The translations under genes were made by a program, and so were the position numbers. The notes beneath the pieces were generated by a model, which was not told the DNA's origin, made no database searches, and worked only from the letters and a program-made list of their open reading frames with translations. DNA of 64,000 nucleotides from Colwellia marinimaniae (lineage in GTDB: Bacteria > Pseudomonadota > Gammaproteobacteria > Enterobacterales > Alteromonadaceae): NCBI RefSeq assembly GCF_002207865.1, contig NZ_BDQM01000006.1:62001-126000 (forward strand), read 5' to 3'. Within the stretch, counting starts at the first letter, position 1; the number at the start of each line of letters is the position of its first letter. Shown here piece after piece: positions 7,899 through 16,877 of this stretch.

Positions 7899-10493
7899 GT
7901 GATATCTGTTCCGTTTTCTCTGGTAGAGAGTAATACTATTGCTCGTAGCTCTCAACCGGTAAGTATAGGCTTTCCTTTTGTACTAGGTACAGTATCTACT
8001 GATACCAAGCTAGCTATTCAATCTAAGGATGGTCAGCTTGTCTCATGCCAAATATCCCCGTTAACTTTTTGGCATGATGGCAGTGTTAAGTGGGCAATGA
8101 TTGACTTTGTCGTTGATATTAGCAGCAATGAAACATTATTACTTAACCTGACTGATGATTTTTCTGACCAGGAGTTATCATCAGATCAAGGGCAAATAAA
8201 ATTATTAGAAAATAATAAGCAACTCGAAATTAATACCGGATTAGAGACATTCACCATAGGAACATCTCAAGGTGAACTGTTATCTATCGTTAGCTCTGCA
8301 CTGAGTCAAAATGAAAGTAAAAGTGAAAATTTTTATATTCAACTCACCAATTCAAAAAATGAAAAGTACAAGGCTGTTATTGATAACGTTTGTGTTGACC
8401 TTATTGAAGCGTCAACTCATCGAAAAAGTTTAACCATTAACGGGTGTTTCGTCGATGCAAATAAAAAGCAGAGTAAGCTTCTATTTGAATCTACACTTAC
8501 CTTTTTTGCCAATACAAGTTATATAAAAGTAGATTTTACCCTACATAACCCACAAGCAGCGAAGCACCCAGGAGCGTTATGGGATTTAGGTGACGAGGGT
8601 TCTATTTCTTTTGAGTCTCTATCTGTAAATATCCCTGTTGATAGTAATGCCTCGGTTAATATTTATGATCATGTTGCAAATAAAGCAATCGCATGTGGAA
8701 AAAACACCTTTCTCAAGCAGTTCTCTAGCGGGGGAGTGAATTGGAATAGCCCTGTTCATAAAAATGCAGCAGGAAAGGTAGAGATTGAAAAAAATGGCTT
8801 TGTTATTAACTCTGATAGTGATGAACACGAAGGCATGCGTATTTCTCCTGCTTTTAGTGTTAAAAATAAAGAAGACACAGTCAGTGTTTATATAGAAAAA
8901 TTTTGGCAGAACTTTCCTAAAGCCATATCAAAGCAAAATGAATCATTAACTGTCGAATTATTTCCTGAAGGTAACTTTGAATTACAAGGCGGAGAAAAAA
9001 AGTCACACGCGCTATGGATTGATTTTAAATCACCGACTCAAAGTTTTAATTGGCTTGATAAACCGTTAACGGTAATTATAGAACCGCAGTATATTGAACA
9101 AACAGGGGCGTTTGATTTCTTTAAATCGTCTTTTAAGCAGAATGAATTATCCGCTATTATTGAAAAAGGTATTCATGGCCCCAGCAATTTTTTTGAAAAA
9201 CGTGAAGCTGTTGATGAGTATGGCTGGCGAAATTTTGGCGACCTATATGCGGATCATGAAACACAAGGTTACGCAGGAAATGACATTTTTGTTTCCCATT
9301 ACAATAACCAATACGATCCCATTTATGGTTTTGTCTACCAATATTTAGCGAGTGGTCATGCAAACTATTTTGAGTTGGCAGATGATCTAACCAAACATGT
9401 TGCAGATATTGATATTTATCATACGGTCAATGATAAAGATGAATATAACGGAGGGCTTTTTTGGCACACAGATCATTATTTAGATGCCTCAACCTGTACA
9501 CATCGAACTTTTTCAAAAAATCATCAAGCAGCTTATGAGGGATATACCTCAGGAGGCGGTCCGGGTGTACAGCATTGCTATACCACGGGTTTAAAATCTT
9601 ATTATCTATTAACGGGCAACGAAAAGGCTAAGAAGGCAGTATTACAGTTAACAGATTGGATTACTTATAGTTTTGAAGGCTCAAATAGCTTGCTGGCGAA
9701 ACTATTTGCAATAAAACAAAGTGGTAACCCTGATGTTAAAGACCATATATCAGAAAAGTACCCGATGGATAGGGGGACAGGACATTATATCATTGCATTA
9801 TTAGATGCTTATGACCTAACTCAACAGCAAAATTATTTAGCCAGAGCCTTTAAGGTAATTAGTAATACCTTTCATCCTAATGATGATATTAGTTTACGGG
9901 ATTTTGACAATATAGAAGCTACCTGGTTTTACACAGTATTTTTACAGTCAGTTGGCCGGTTCTTGCTGGTAAAAGAACGAATAAAGCAATTAGATGATGA
10001 CTTTTATTATGCCCGTGATGCCATGCTTCATTACGCTGATTGGATGTTGAATAATGAGTTACCTTATTTAGAGCAGAGCGATAAATTAGAGTTTCCAAAT
10101 ACCACATGGGCTGGGCAAGATTTGCGTAGGGTCGGCATTTTTTATATGGCGAATTATTATTCACCGATTAAGAATGAGCTGTTGCTAGAGAAAGCGGCTT
10201 ACTTTCATCAGCATATAGTGAACACGCTGCAAAATGATACTAACAATGATTATACGAGAATTTTGGTGTTACTGATGCAAAACATTGGTTTTGCAAATTT
10301 TTATCAATATAGTTCTAGCCAAAATGATTTTGAAAATATTAGAAAGTACGCCAAGCCAGTTAAGGTAAATAAAGGCATGAAGATTTGTATTTTATTGTTT
10401 AAAGAATTATCACGTTTATCAATAAAGAATGAATTGAAATGGCTAAGTTTACGCTCTGCCAAAGTTGCAAAGTTATTAGGGAATAAAGGCTAA
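7899..10493 (+). CDS. PcRGLX/YetA-like protein, putative polysaccharide lyase or polymer-modifying enzyme
   Basis: 864 residues, GTG start with an AAGGA-like ribosome site. The N-terminal part (about 1-330) is beta-rich and resembles the RIFT-barrel domain of exo-rhamnogalacturonan lyase/YetA-like proteins (SQPVSIGFPFVLGTV..., SPLTFWHDGSVKWAMIDF). The C-terminal part (about 420-840) looks like an alpha-toroid: repeated helices with WRNFGDLYADHE, GGLFWHTDHY, HCYTTGLKSYYLLTGN and DRGTGHYIIALLDAY. No signal peptide is present, so export is unclear. It sits between exosortase and the first glycosyltransferase and abuts the latter with no gap. The fold assignment is by resemblance; polymer trimming or repeat-unit editing is inference. 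Confidence 0.6.
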   Translation: MISVPFSLVESNTIARSSQPVSIGFPFVLGTVSTDTKLAIQSKDGQLVSCQISPLTFWHDGSVKWAMIDFVVDISSNETLLLNLTDDFSDQELSSDQGQIKLLENNKQLEINTGLETFTIGTSQGELLSIVSSALSQNESKSENFYIQLTNSKNEKYKAVIDNVCVDLIEASTHRKSLTINGCFVDANKKQSKLLFESTLTFFANTSYIKVDFTLHNPQAAKHPGALWDLGDEGSISFESLSVNIPVDSNASVNIYDHVANKAIACGKNTFLKQFSSGGVNWNSPVHKNAAGKVEIEKNGFVINSDSDEHEGMRISPAFSVKNKEDTVSVYIEKFWQNFPKAISKQNESLTVELFPEGNFELQGGEKKSHALWIDFKSPTQSFNWLDKPLTVIIEPQYIEQTGAFDFFKSSFKQNELSAIIEKGIHGPSNFFEKREAVDEYGWRNFGDLYADHETQGYAGNDIFVSHYNNQYDPIYGFVYQYLASGHANYFELADDLTKHVADIDIYHTVNDKDEYNGGLFWHTDHYLDASTCTHRTFSKNHQAAYEGYTSGGGPGVQHCYTTGLKSYYLLTGNEKAKKAVLQLTDWITYSFEGSNSLLAKLFAIKQSGNPDVKDHISEKYPMDRGTGHYIIALLDAYDLTQQQNYLARAFKVISNTFHPNDDISLRDFDNIEATWFYTVFLQSVGRFLLVKERIKQLDDDFYYARDAMLHYADWMLNNELPYLEQSDKLEFPNTTWAGQDLRRVGIFYMANYYSPIKNELLLEKAAYFHQHIVNTLQNDTNNDYTRILVLLMQNIGFANFYQYSSSQNDFENIRKYAKPVKVNKGMKICILLFKELSRLSIKNELKWLSLRSAKVAKLLGNKG

Positions 10494-11612
10494 ATGAAAA
10501 AGCTTAATGTATTACAATTTTTATGCTCGACAGGATTTTATGGCGCAGAGCGTTGGGTGTTAGCACTAGCAAAATATTTGAATCCACAAAAAGTCACTTG
10601 CCACCTTGCCGTTACTCTTGAATCAAATAATGATGAGTTAAAAGTAGTAGATGAATTCAATAAACTTGATGGCAGTGTCTTTCAATTACCTATGAGTAAT
10701 AGGTTCGACCTTAAAGTAGTTGATAGACTTGTTGAAGTAATAAAAAGGAATGATATTGATATCATTCATACTCATGGGTACAAGTCTGATATTTTAGGTT
10801 TGTTGGCTGCAAAGAAAGCTGGGATTAGAATTGTAATTACACCTCATGGATTTGAAAATAGTCTTGATTTTAAATTAAGATTGTTTATTTGGTTAGGCTG
10901 TCAGTCTTTTAGATTTGCAGATATTGTGGCTCCACTTTCTAAAGCGCTTTGTGATGATGTTCGTGGCTTCGGTGTAAAAGAAGAGCGCTTAGTATATGTA
11001 CAAAATGGTGTCGATTTATCCGAAGTTGAAGAACAAAAAATAAAAGAAAATGCTTTAAAGTCTGTTGGCGATAATAAAAGGATTGGCTTTGTCGGTCAGA
11101 TGATTAGCCGTAAGAATATCAAAGATATTCTCGATATATTTGAATCATTAGCGGGGAAATACCCAAATATAACCTTGAGTTTACTCGGTGATGGCGATTC
11201 TCGTCCTGAACTTGAAGAATATACAAAATCACTTGCTCATAAAGGTCGTATTGAGTTTTTAGGGTTTAGAGATGACCGATTAGAGCTTTTACAAAGCTTT
11301 GATTTATTTGTGATGACATCGAGTTTAGAAGGAATACCTCGTTGTTTAATGGAAGCTACCGCAATGGGAATCCCTGTAGCCGCATATGATATTGCGGGAG
11401 TTGATCAATTAATCGAACACGAAAAAACGGGACTACTTGCGCCTTATGGTGAAAAAGAGCTTTTATCTAGTTATTGGGAAACGTTACTTTTTAATCAAGA
11501 AAAAGCAGAACAATTATCTAATGCAGCGTGTGATTTTGTAAACGCTAACTATTCAGGTAAACGCATGGCTAGTGAGTACGAGACACTTTTTCAAGATTTA
11601 GTGAAAGGTTAA
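10494..11612 (+). CDS. GT4-type glycosyltransferase
   Basis: 372 residues with a GT-B fold layout. The N-terminal Rossmann domain begins LNVLQFLCSTGFYGAERWVLALAKYL. The C-terminal nucleotide-sugar domain has RIGFVGQMISRKNIKDILD, TLSLLGDGDSRPELE and the E-x7-E region FVMTSSLEGIPRCLMEATAMGIPVAAYD. There are no membrane segments, so it acts at the cytoplasmic face on the lipid-linked repeat unit. The start codon follows the stop of the upstream lyase-like gene immediately. Donor and acceptor are unknown. Confidence 0.88.
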   Translation: MKKLNVLQFLCSTGFYGAERWVLALAKYLNPQKVTCHLAVTLESNNDELKVVDEFNKLDGSVFQLPMSNRFDLKVVDRLVEVIKRNDIDIIHTHGYKSDILGLLAAKKAGIRIVITPHGFENSLDFKLRLFIWLGCQSFRFADIVAPLSKALCDDVRGFGVKEERLVYVQNGVDLSEVEEQKIKENALKSVGDNKRIGFVGQMISRKNIKDILDIFESLAGKYPNITLSLLGDGDSRPELEEYTKSLAHKGRIEFLGFRDDRLELLQSFDLFVMTSSLEGIPRCLMEATAMGIPVAAYDIAGVDQLIEHEKTGLLAPYGEKELLSSYWETLLFNQEKAEQLSNAACDFVNANYSGKRMASEYETLFQDLVKG

Positions 11613-11617
11613 ATCAG

Positions 11618-12622
11618 ATGACAAAACAAAATAAACCCTCTGTTTTGTTTGTCTTGTCGGTAGACACGGAAGAAGAGTGGGATTGGAAAACTGAATTTCC
11701 TCAGCACAATGTACAAGTTGAAAATATTCAAGCAATAGAGGGCTTTCAACGAGAGTGTAACAGCATAGGAATCCGTCCCACTTACTTTGTAGATTACCCA
11801 GTTGTGAATAACTCACAAAGCGTAGAAGTATTAAAATTTATTGATCAAGCAGGGCAATGTGAAATCGGTGCTCATTTACACCCTTGGTGTAATCCGCCAA
11901 TGACGGCTGAAAATGATGAGTTTGCTTCTCATGTTGTCAATTTACCTATAGATTTGGTTGAGCAAAAGTTGGTTAATTTACTAGGGAAATTAAGGACCTC
12001 ATTTGAAAAGGATATTTGTTCATTTCGAACAGGCCGTTGGGGAATTAATTCTGCAGTTATGGGGTTGTTAATTAAGCATGGTATTACGATCGACTCCAGC
12101 ATTTATCCATTTTATCGTAATAACTATTTTAATTGCGACGGTGCGCCAGTTGAACCATATTGGCCAGATTTATCAAATCCACTAAAGGCTCAGTTACAAA
12201 ATCAACAATCGTCTATATTTGAGATACCAGTTTCTGCGGGTTTTAACCATGCTCACTTTACCTTATGTGACAAAGTTAATAATTTATCTAATACTCGACT
12301 TTTATCTTTTTTACGGATGCCTGGAATTATGTGGCAGCTAAAACTGTTAAGAAAGATATATTTAAGTCCTGAGTTGTCATCAGCAACTGACATGCAAACA
12401 TTGATTAAAGTATTACTTAAACGAAAAGCACCTATTATCCATATGAACCTGCATAGTTCGAGTTTAATAAGCTTACCTTATAACAATCATCCATTTACTC
12501 GAGAGCAGATGCTGGAAAATATGAAACAGACTGTTAGTTATTTACAGGAACATGCAAACGTGACGTTTTGTACGCTTAGTGAAGCTAAAGAAATATTAAC
12601 TCAGCATCAGGGTATTCAATAA
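11618..12622 (+). CDS. Polysaccharide deacetylase-family protein (second, WalW-like)
   Basis: 334 residues, distinct from the XrtA deacetylase upstream. N-terminal FVLSVDTEEEWDW supplies the first acidic motif (Asp16, Glu18), CEIGAHLHPWCNPP a His pair, SFRTGRWGIN a conserved Arg region, and IIHMNLHSSSL a late His motif. This matches the NodB-like/WalW polysaccharide deacetylase group rather than chitin deacetylases. No signal peptide is evident. It ends on the first base of the FemAB gene start (TAATG overlap), so the two are coupled. Role inferred: deacetylation of a sugar in the repeat unit. Confidence 0.75.
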   Translation: MTKQNKPSVLFVLSVDTEEEWDWKTEFPQHNVQVENIQAIEGFQRECNSIGIRPTYFVDYPVVNNSQSVEVLKFIDQAGQCEIGAHLHPWCNPPMTAENDEFASHVVNLPIDLVEQKLVNLLGKLRTSFEKDICSFRTGRWGINSAVMGLLIKHGITIDSSIYPFYRNNYFNCDGAPVEPYWPDLSNPLKAQLQNQQSSIFEIPVSAGFNHAHFTLCDKVNNLSNTRLLSFLRMPGIMWQLKLLRKIYLSPELSSATDMQTLIKVLLKRKAPIIHMNLHSSSLISLPYNNHPFTREQMLENMKQTVSYLQEHANVTFCTLSEAKEILTQHQGIQ

Positions 12623-13671
12623 TGACAAATTCTAAGTTAGCTATTACAACAATAACTGCTTCAGAGTCTATTTTGTGGGACCAATACGTTCAACAGCATA
12701 AAGGCCATAGCCCTTATCATTTGTTTGCTTATTTAACGGCAATTGAAACCGCTTATGCTCATCAAGTGTATTATTTCGTGGCAAAGAAAAACTCAAAAAT
12801 AGTGGGCGTTTTACCATTAGTAAATATTCGTATTCCGTTTAAAGGAAGCTCATTATGCTCACTACCTTTTTGTGATGTTGGCGGATGTTTAGCTGATGAT
12901 AATGAAATAAAAAAATTGCTGGAGATAAAGGCTTCTGCTCTAAAGTTGACATTAAAAGCTAAATCAATTGAATATCGTGAGCGCACTAAAATTAATAATA
13001 ATGCCCAGTTTGAAGGGAAAAAAGTCAGTATGCTTTTACCTTTACCTGCCACGAGTGACGAGTTGTTTTCGGGTTTTAAATCTAAATTAAGAAGTCAAAT
13101 TCGTAAAGCTGAAAAAAACGGTTTGACCTATGAGTTAGGAACAAACCAACAGTTTATTGATGAGTTTTATGCCGTTTTTAGTGAAAACATGCTCAGACTG
13201 GGCTCACCAGTTCACAGTAAAAAATGGATTGAATCTATCTGTGAGCAATATAAAGAGCAATGTGTTATTGCGGTTATTAAATTAGATGGTGTAGCTGTAG
13301 GTGCTGGAATCGTGCTTTTTTCCAATGATAAAGCCTGTATTCCATGGGCTTCTACTCGCGCAGAATATAACCGTTTATCTCCCAATATGATGTTGTACTG
13401 GGCATTGTTGAAATTTGTTACCGAGCAAGGATGTACAGAGTTTGATTTTGGCCGATCTACGTTTAATGAAGGTACCTATCGCTTTAAACAACAGTGGGGA
13501 GCTCAACCTGTTCTATTGGATTGGCGTGAAGATATCCAAACAGCAGCTCAACCAGAAGTCGCTTCAGGAAATAGTAGAATTAAATCTTTAGTGGAAAAGA
13601 TTTGGAAAAAATTACCACTAGCGGTAGCAAATACTATTGGTCCAAAATTAAGGCGTTATATCAGCTTATAA
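12622..13671 (+). CDS. FemAB-family XrtA/PEP-CTERM-associated protein
   Basis: 349 residues of the GNAT-like FemAB superfamily, matching the TIGR03019 type in length and context. Visible features are an N-terminal acyltransferase half (YHLFAYLTAIETAYAHQVYYFVAKK), the central FKSKLRSQIRKAEKNGLTYELG typical of FemAB/CelD proteins, and the C-terminal FDFGRSTFNEGTYRFKQQWGAQPVLLDW. FemAB proteins transfer aminoacyl or acyl groups, so an acyl or amino-acid decoration of the polymer is plausible. It is followed after 55 bases by the amidotransferase, a usual neighbour in XrtA loci. Confidence 0.88.
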   Translation: MTNSKLAITTITASESILWDQYVQQHKGHSPYHLFAYLTAIETAYAHQVYYFVAKKNSKIVGVLPLVNIRIPFKGSSLCSLPFCDVGGCLADDNEIKKLLEIKASALKLTLKAKSIEYRERTKINNNAQFEGKKVSMLLPLPATSDELFSGFKSKLRSQIRKAEKNGLTYELGTNQQFIDEFYAVFSENMLRLGSPVHSKKWIESICEQYKEQCVIAVIKLDGVAVGAGIVLFSNDKACIPWASTRAEYNRLSPNMMLYWALLKFVTEQGCTEFDFGRSTFNEGTYRFKQQWGAQPVLLDWREDIQTAAQPEVASGNSRIKSLVEKIWKKLPLAVANTIGPKLRRYISL

Positions 13672-13726
13672 CAAGCATTATAAATGGCTTGAAATATAAA
13701 TACAGGTTAATAAGGAAGTAATCATC

Positions 13727-15631
13727 ATGTGTGGCATAGCGGGTTTTACCCAGTTTCATCAGCAGCAAGGCTCTATTGATACGCTGAAAACAATGGGGAA
13801 CCAAATCTTTCATAGAGGACCTGATGCAGGTAGTGAATACTTAACCGAGAGTGTAGGGTTGTGTCACCGACGTTTAGCTATTATTGATTTATCGGACGCA
13901 GGAATTCAGCCAATGCATTCTTCCGATGAGCAAGTCATAATCTCGTTTAATGGTGAAATTTATAACTTTTTAGAGTTACGTGAAGAACTTATAGCAAAAG
14001 GCATTGAGTTTAAAACTGATACTGATACAGAAGTTATAATAGCTTTATATCAGTCGATAGGTATTAAACTACTAGATAAAATCAATGGCATGTTTGCTTT
14101 TGCTATTTGGGACAATATTAAACAAGAATTATTTCTTGCTCGTGACAGAATTGGCAAAAAACCATTGTATTACAGTTTTTTTAATAATGATCTTGTTTTT
14201 GCTTCAGAACTAAAAGCTATGTTGGTCCTACCATCTATACCTAAAGATATTCGCTTAGACGCGGTGCATGATTTTTTTGCCTATCAATATATCCCCGATC
14301 CAAAAACAATTTTTCAAGGCATTTATAAGCTTGAACCTGGCCATTATCTTACAGTCAATAAAAACGGCATTAAAAACAAGCAGTATTGGGATATTTCATT
14401 TTCAAAGCAAACTGAACAATCAGAACCTGAGCTTATTAAAGAACTACAACAATTAGTGGGAGACTGTACGGCTAAAAGAATGGTATCAGATGTGCCTTTA
14501 GGCGCATTTCTTAGTGGTGGTGTTGACTCAAGCGGTATTGTCGCATTAATGGCAGAACAAGCAGAGAAAACAAATGGCGAAGCAATTACTACTTGCTCGA
14601 TTGGCTTTGATGAGGAAAAGTTTGATGAAACCAAATATGCCGCTATCGTCGCAAAGCAGTACGGCACAAATCATCATAAACTAACCGTACAAGAGAATGT
14701 AGAGGATAATCTGGAGCATATTGTCTCGTTTTTTGATGAACCTTTTGCTGATCCTTCTTTAGTACCTACTTATTTTGTTTCACAGCTTGCCAGACAAAAA
14801 GTGACTGTTGCAATCTCGGGTGACGGTGGCGATGAGGTTTTTGCTGGCTATGAAAAATATTCAGCCGATCATATGGAAAACAACTTACGTAATAAAATAC
14901 CCTCTTGGATAAGAACAAATATTTTCCCTGCTCTGGCAAATGTAGCTCGTTCAATAAATATTAATGCCTGCCAACGAGCCAGTTCCTTATTAACCAGTTT
15001 AAGTGTTGAACCTGCCATGGGATTTTATATCTCCAATTCATTTATTAAAGATACTACTTGGCAGACACTGATAAATGATAAAACTAAAGTTGAACTTGGC
15101 GATTATCATCCTTCAAAATTAACGACAGATTTTTATCATAAATGTGATGGCAAAGATCATTTGTCGCGTATTTTATATACCGATATGAAAACCTATTTGC
15201 CTGGGGGGATTTTGGTGAAAGTAGATCGTATGAGTATGGCTAACTCACTTGAAGTTCGAGCGCCTCTTTTAGATTATAAATTGATAGAGTTTGCCGCAAC
15301 TGTGCCTTCAAAATATAAATTTAATAAAGGTGAAAAGAAGTACTTACTGAAAGAAGCATTTAAAAAATATCTACCGGATGACATTTTATACCGAAAGAAA
15401 ATGGGGTTTTCTGTGCCGTTAGCTTCGTGGTTGCGTAATGAACTAAAGGAGTTAACTGAAGCTAAGCTTGTCGAAAATCCATCAGGATTAAAAAAAATAT
15501 TCAAAACATCGGAAATCAATAAGTTGTGGACAGAGCATATCGAAAAAGTTAACGATCATTCTACAGTATTGTGGAGCATGTTGATGTTTCAAATGTGGTG
15601 GGATAAATATATGACTGAAGAGCAAGCTTAA
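13727..15631 (+). CDS. XrtA/PEP-CTERM-system amidotransferase (asparagine synthase, glutamine-hydrolysing type)
   Basis: 634 residues. The N-terminal Ntn glutaminase domain starts MCGIAGF, with Cys2 as nucleophile and the RGPDAG and SFNGEIYNF motifs. The C-terminal synthetase domain (about 220-620) has the ATP-pyrophosphatase loop FLSGGVDSSGIVALM, and SGDGGDEVFAGYEKY. It is longer than housekeeping AsnB and fits the exosortase-locus subfamily (TIGR03108-like). By analogy it would transfer glutamine nitrogen to a carboxyl group, for example amidating a uronic acid or acyl substituent. Stand-alone asparagine synthesis cannot be ruled out. Confidence 0.9.
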   Translation: MCGIAGFTQFHQQQGSIDTLKTMGNQIFHRGPDAGSEYLTESVGLCHRRLAIIDLSDAGIQPMHSSDEQVIISFNGEIYNFLELREELIAKGIEFKTDTDTEVIIALYQSIGIKLLDKINGMFAFAIWDNIKQELFLARDRIGKKPLYYSFFNNDLVFASELKAMLVLPSIPKDIRLDAVHDFFAYQYIPDPKTIFQGIYKLEPGHYLTVNKNGIKNKQYWDISFSKQTEQSEPELIKELQQLVGDCTAKRMVSDVPLGAFLSGGVDSSGIVALMAEQAEKTNGEAITTCSIGFDEEKFDETKYAAIVAKQYGTNHHKLTVQENVEDNLEHIVSFFDEPFADPSLVPTYFVSQLARQKVTVAISGDGGDEVFAGYEKYSADHMENNLRNKIPSWIRTNIFPALANVARSININACQRASSLLTSLSVEPAMGFYISNSFIKDTTWQTLINDKTKVELGDYHPSKLTTDFYHKCDGKDHLSRILYTDMKTYLPGGILVKVDRMSMANSLEVRAPLLDYKLIEFAATVPSKYKFNKGEKKYLLKEAFKKYLPDDILYRKKMGFSVPLASWLRNELKELTEAKLVENPSGLKKIFKTSEINKLWTEHIEKVNDHSTVLWSMLMFQMWWDKYMTEEQA

Positions 15632-15635
15632 TATT

Positions 15636-16877
15636 ATGCGCAAAATTCACGTAATGCACATCACTTATGATATGCGTATTGGTGGCACTGAAATGGTGAT
15701 TAAAAATATCATTGATGGTCTAACTCAACCTAAAAGTGATACCAATCACCATTCTGAAAATGACACCGACCATGATTCCGCCAGCCGTCATTCTCGAGAT
15801 CATTTTGTCGGGAATTCAGAATCACTTGACCCCCAGCTAAATCACAATGGGGATGAAAATTTCAAAATGTCTGTGCTTTGCATCGAATCACCTTTAGGGC
15901 CATTCGCAGAAGAATTACAAAATAACGGCATTGAATTTTTTGAATTGAACCGTCAACCTGGCTTCGACATAAATTTAATTAAACAAATTCGTCGAACAAT
16001 TAAAGACAACGCGGTTGATATTATTCATTGCCATCAATATACACCTTGGGTATATGGTGTTATTGCCGCAGCGTTTACCAAAACCAAAGTAATATTCACC
16101 GAACATGGCCGGTTTTACCCTGACTCAAGCACATGGAAACGTAAACTAATAAACCCAATACTTAATTTGTTCACCGATCAGGTAACAGCAATTTCAAAGG
16201 CAACTAAACAAGCTCTAGTTGAATTTGAAAGCATCCCAGAAAAATCGATAGACGTTGTCTATAACGGTATATCTCCTTTGCAAGTAATTCAATCTGATGT
16301 AGAAAAACTAAGAATAGAATTATCTATACCAGAGAATCATATAGTTCTCGGTACTATTGCTCGCTTCGACCCAATAAAAAACCATACTATGATGTTAAAA
16401 GCGTTTGCATTAGTACTGGAGCAACAACCTAAAACGACACTAATCATGGTAGGTGATGGCGAAGAACGTAAAAACATTGAAACTTGTGTAAATCAATTAA
16501 ATATTCAAAATAATGTCCTATTGATTGGTTATCAGCACAAACCTCACAACTATTTAGCATTGATGGATATATACTTGCTATCATCGTTAAGCGAAGGTAC
16601 TTCAATGACTTTACTCGAAGCCATGTCGCTAAGTAAACCTTGCGTGGTAACAAATGCCGGTGGTAATCCTGAAATAGTAACAGATAAAGAAAATGGATTT
16701 GTTACAACAAATGGTATTGCAAGTGAGTTTGCGGCAGGAGTAATACAAGTTATCAATTCTCTCGAAAATGGAAACGGTTTAGGCCATGCTTCAAAAGATC
16801 GTTTTGACACATTATTCTCAGAGCGATCTATGAATAAAAAATACCAACAACTCTACTTGGATAAGTTAAATAAATGA
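15636..16877 (+). CDS. GT4-type glycosyltransferase with a repeat-derived loop insertion
   Basis: 413 residues, GT-B fold. N-terminal HVMHITYDMRIGGTEMVIKNIIDGL opens the acceptor domain; C-terminal LGTIARFDPIKNHTMMLKAF, TLIMVGDGEERKNIE and LLSSLSEGTSMTLLEAMSLSKPCVV are the donor-binding signatures. Between the first helix and second strand lies an unusual His/Asp/Ser/Asn-rich insert (about residues 31-76). Part of its DNA (about 15786-15860) resembles a dispersed intergenic hairpin repeat, read through in frame. The gene overlaps the next glycosyltransferase by four bases. The insertion is on a surface loop in GT4 folds, so activity may be intact. Confidence 0.88.
   Translation: MRKIHVMHITYDMRIGGTEMVIKNIIDGLTQPKSDTNHHSENDTDHDSASRHSRDHFVGNSESLDPQLNHNGDENFKMSVLCIESPLGPFAEELQNNGIEFFELNRQPGFDINLIKQIRRTIKDNAVDIIHCHQYTPWVYGVIAAAFTKTKVIFTEHGRFYPDSSTWKRKLINPILNLFTDQVTAISKATKQALVEFESIPEKSIDVVYNGISPLQVIQSDVEKLRIELSIPENHIVLGTIARFDPIKNHTMMLKAFALVLEQQPKTTLIMVGDGEERKNIETCVNQLNIQNNVLLIGYQHKPHNYLALMDIYLLSSLSEGTSMTLLEAMSLSKPCVVTNAGGNPEIVTDKENGFVTTNGIASEFAAGVIQVINSLENGNGLGHASKDRFDTLFSERSMNKKYQQLYLDKLNK
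15786..15860. repeat. Intergenic-type hairpin repeat embedded in a coding region
   Basis: The segment begins CCGTCATTCTCGAGAT and continues to GTCGGGAATTCAGAATC, then CCCCAGCTAAATCACAATGGGG. It looks like a degraded copy of the 'CGTCATTCCCG ... CGGGAATCCAG' repeats common between genes in marine gammaproteobacteria. The second half forms a CCCCA/TGGGG stem. It is in frame and stop-free inside the glycosyltransferase. Resemblance is from memory, not from a search. Confidence 0.5.
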
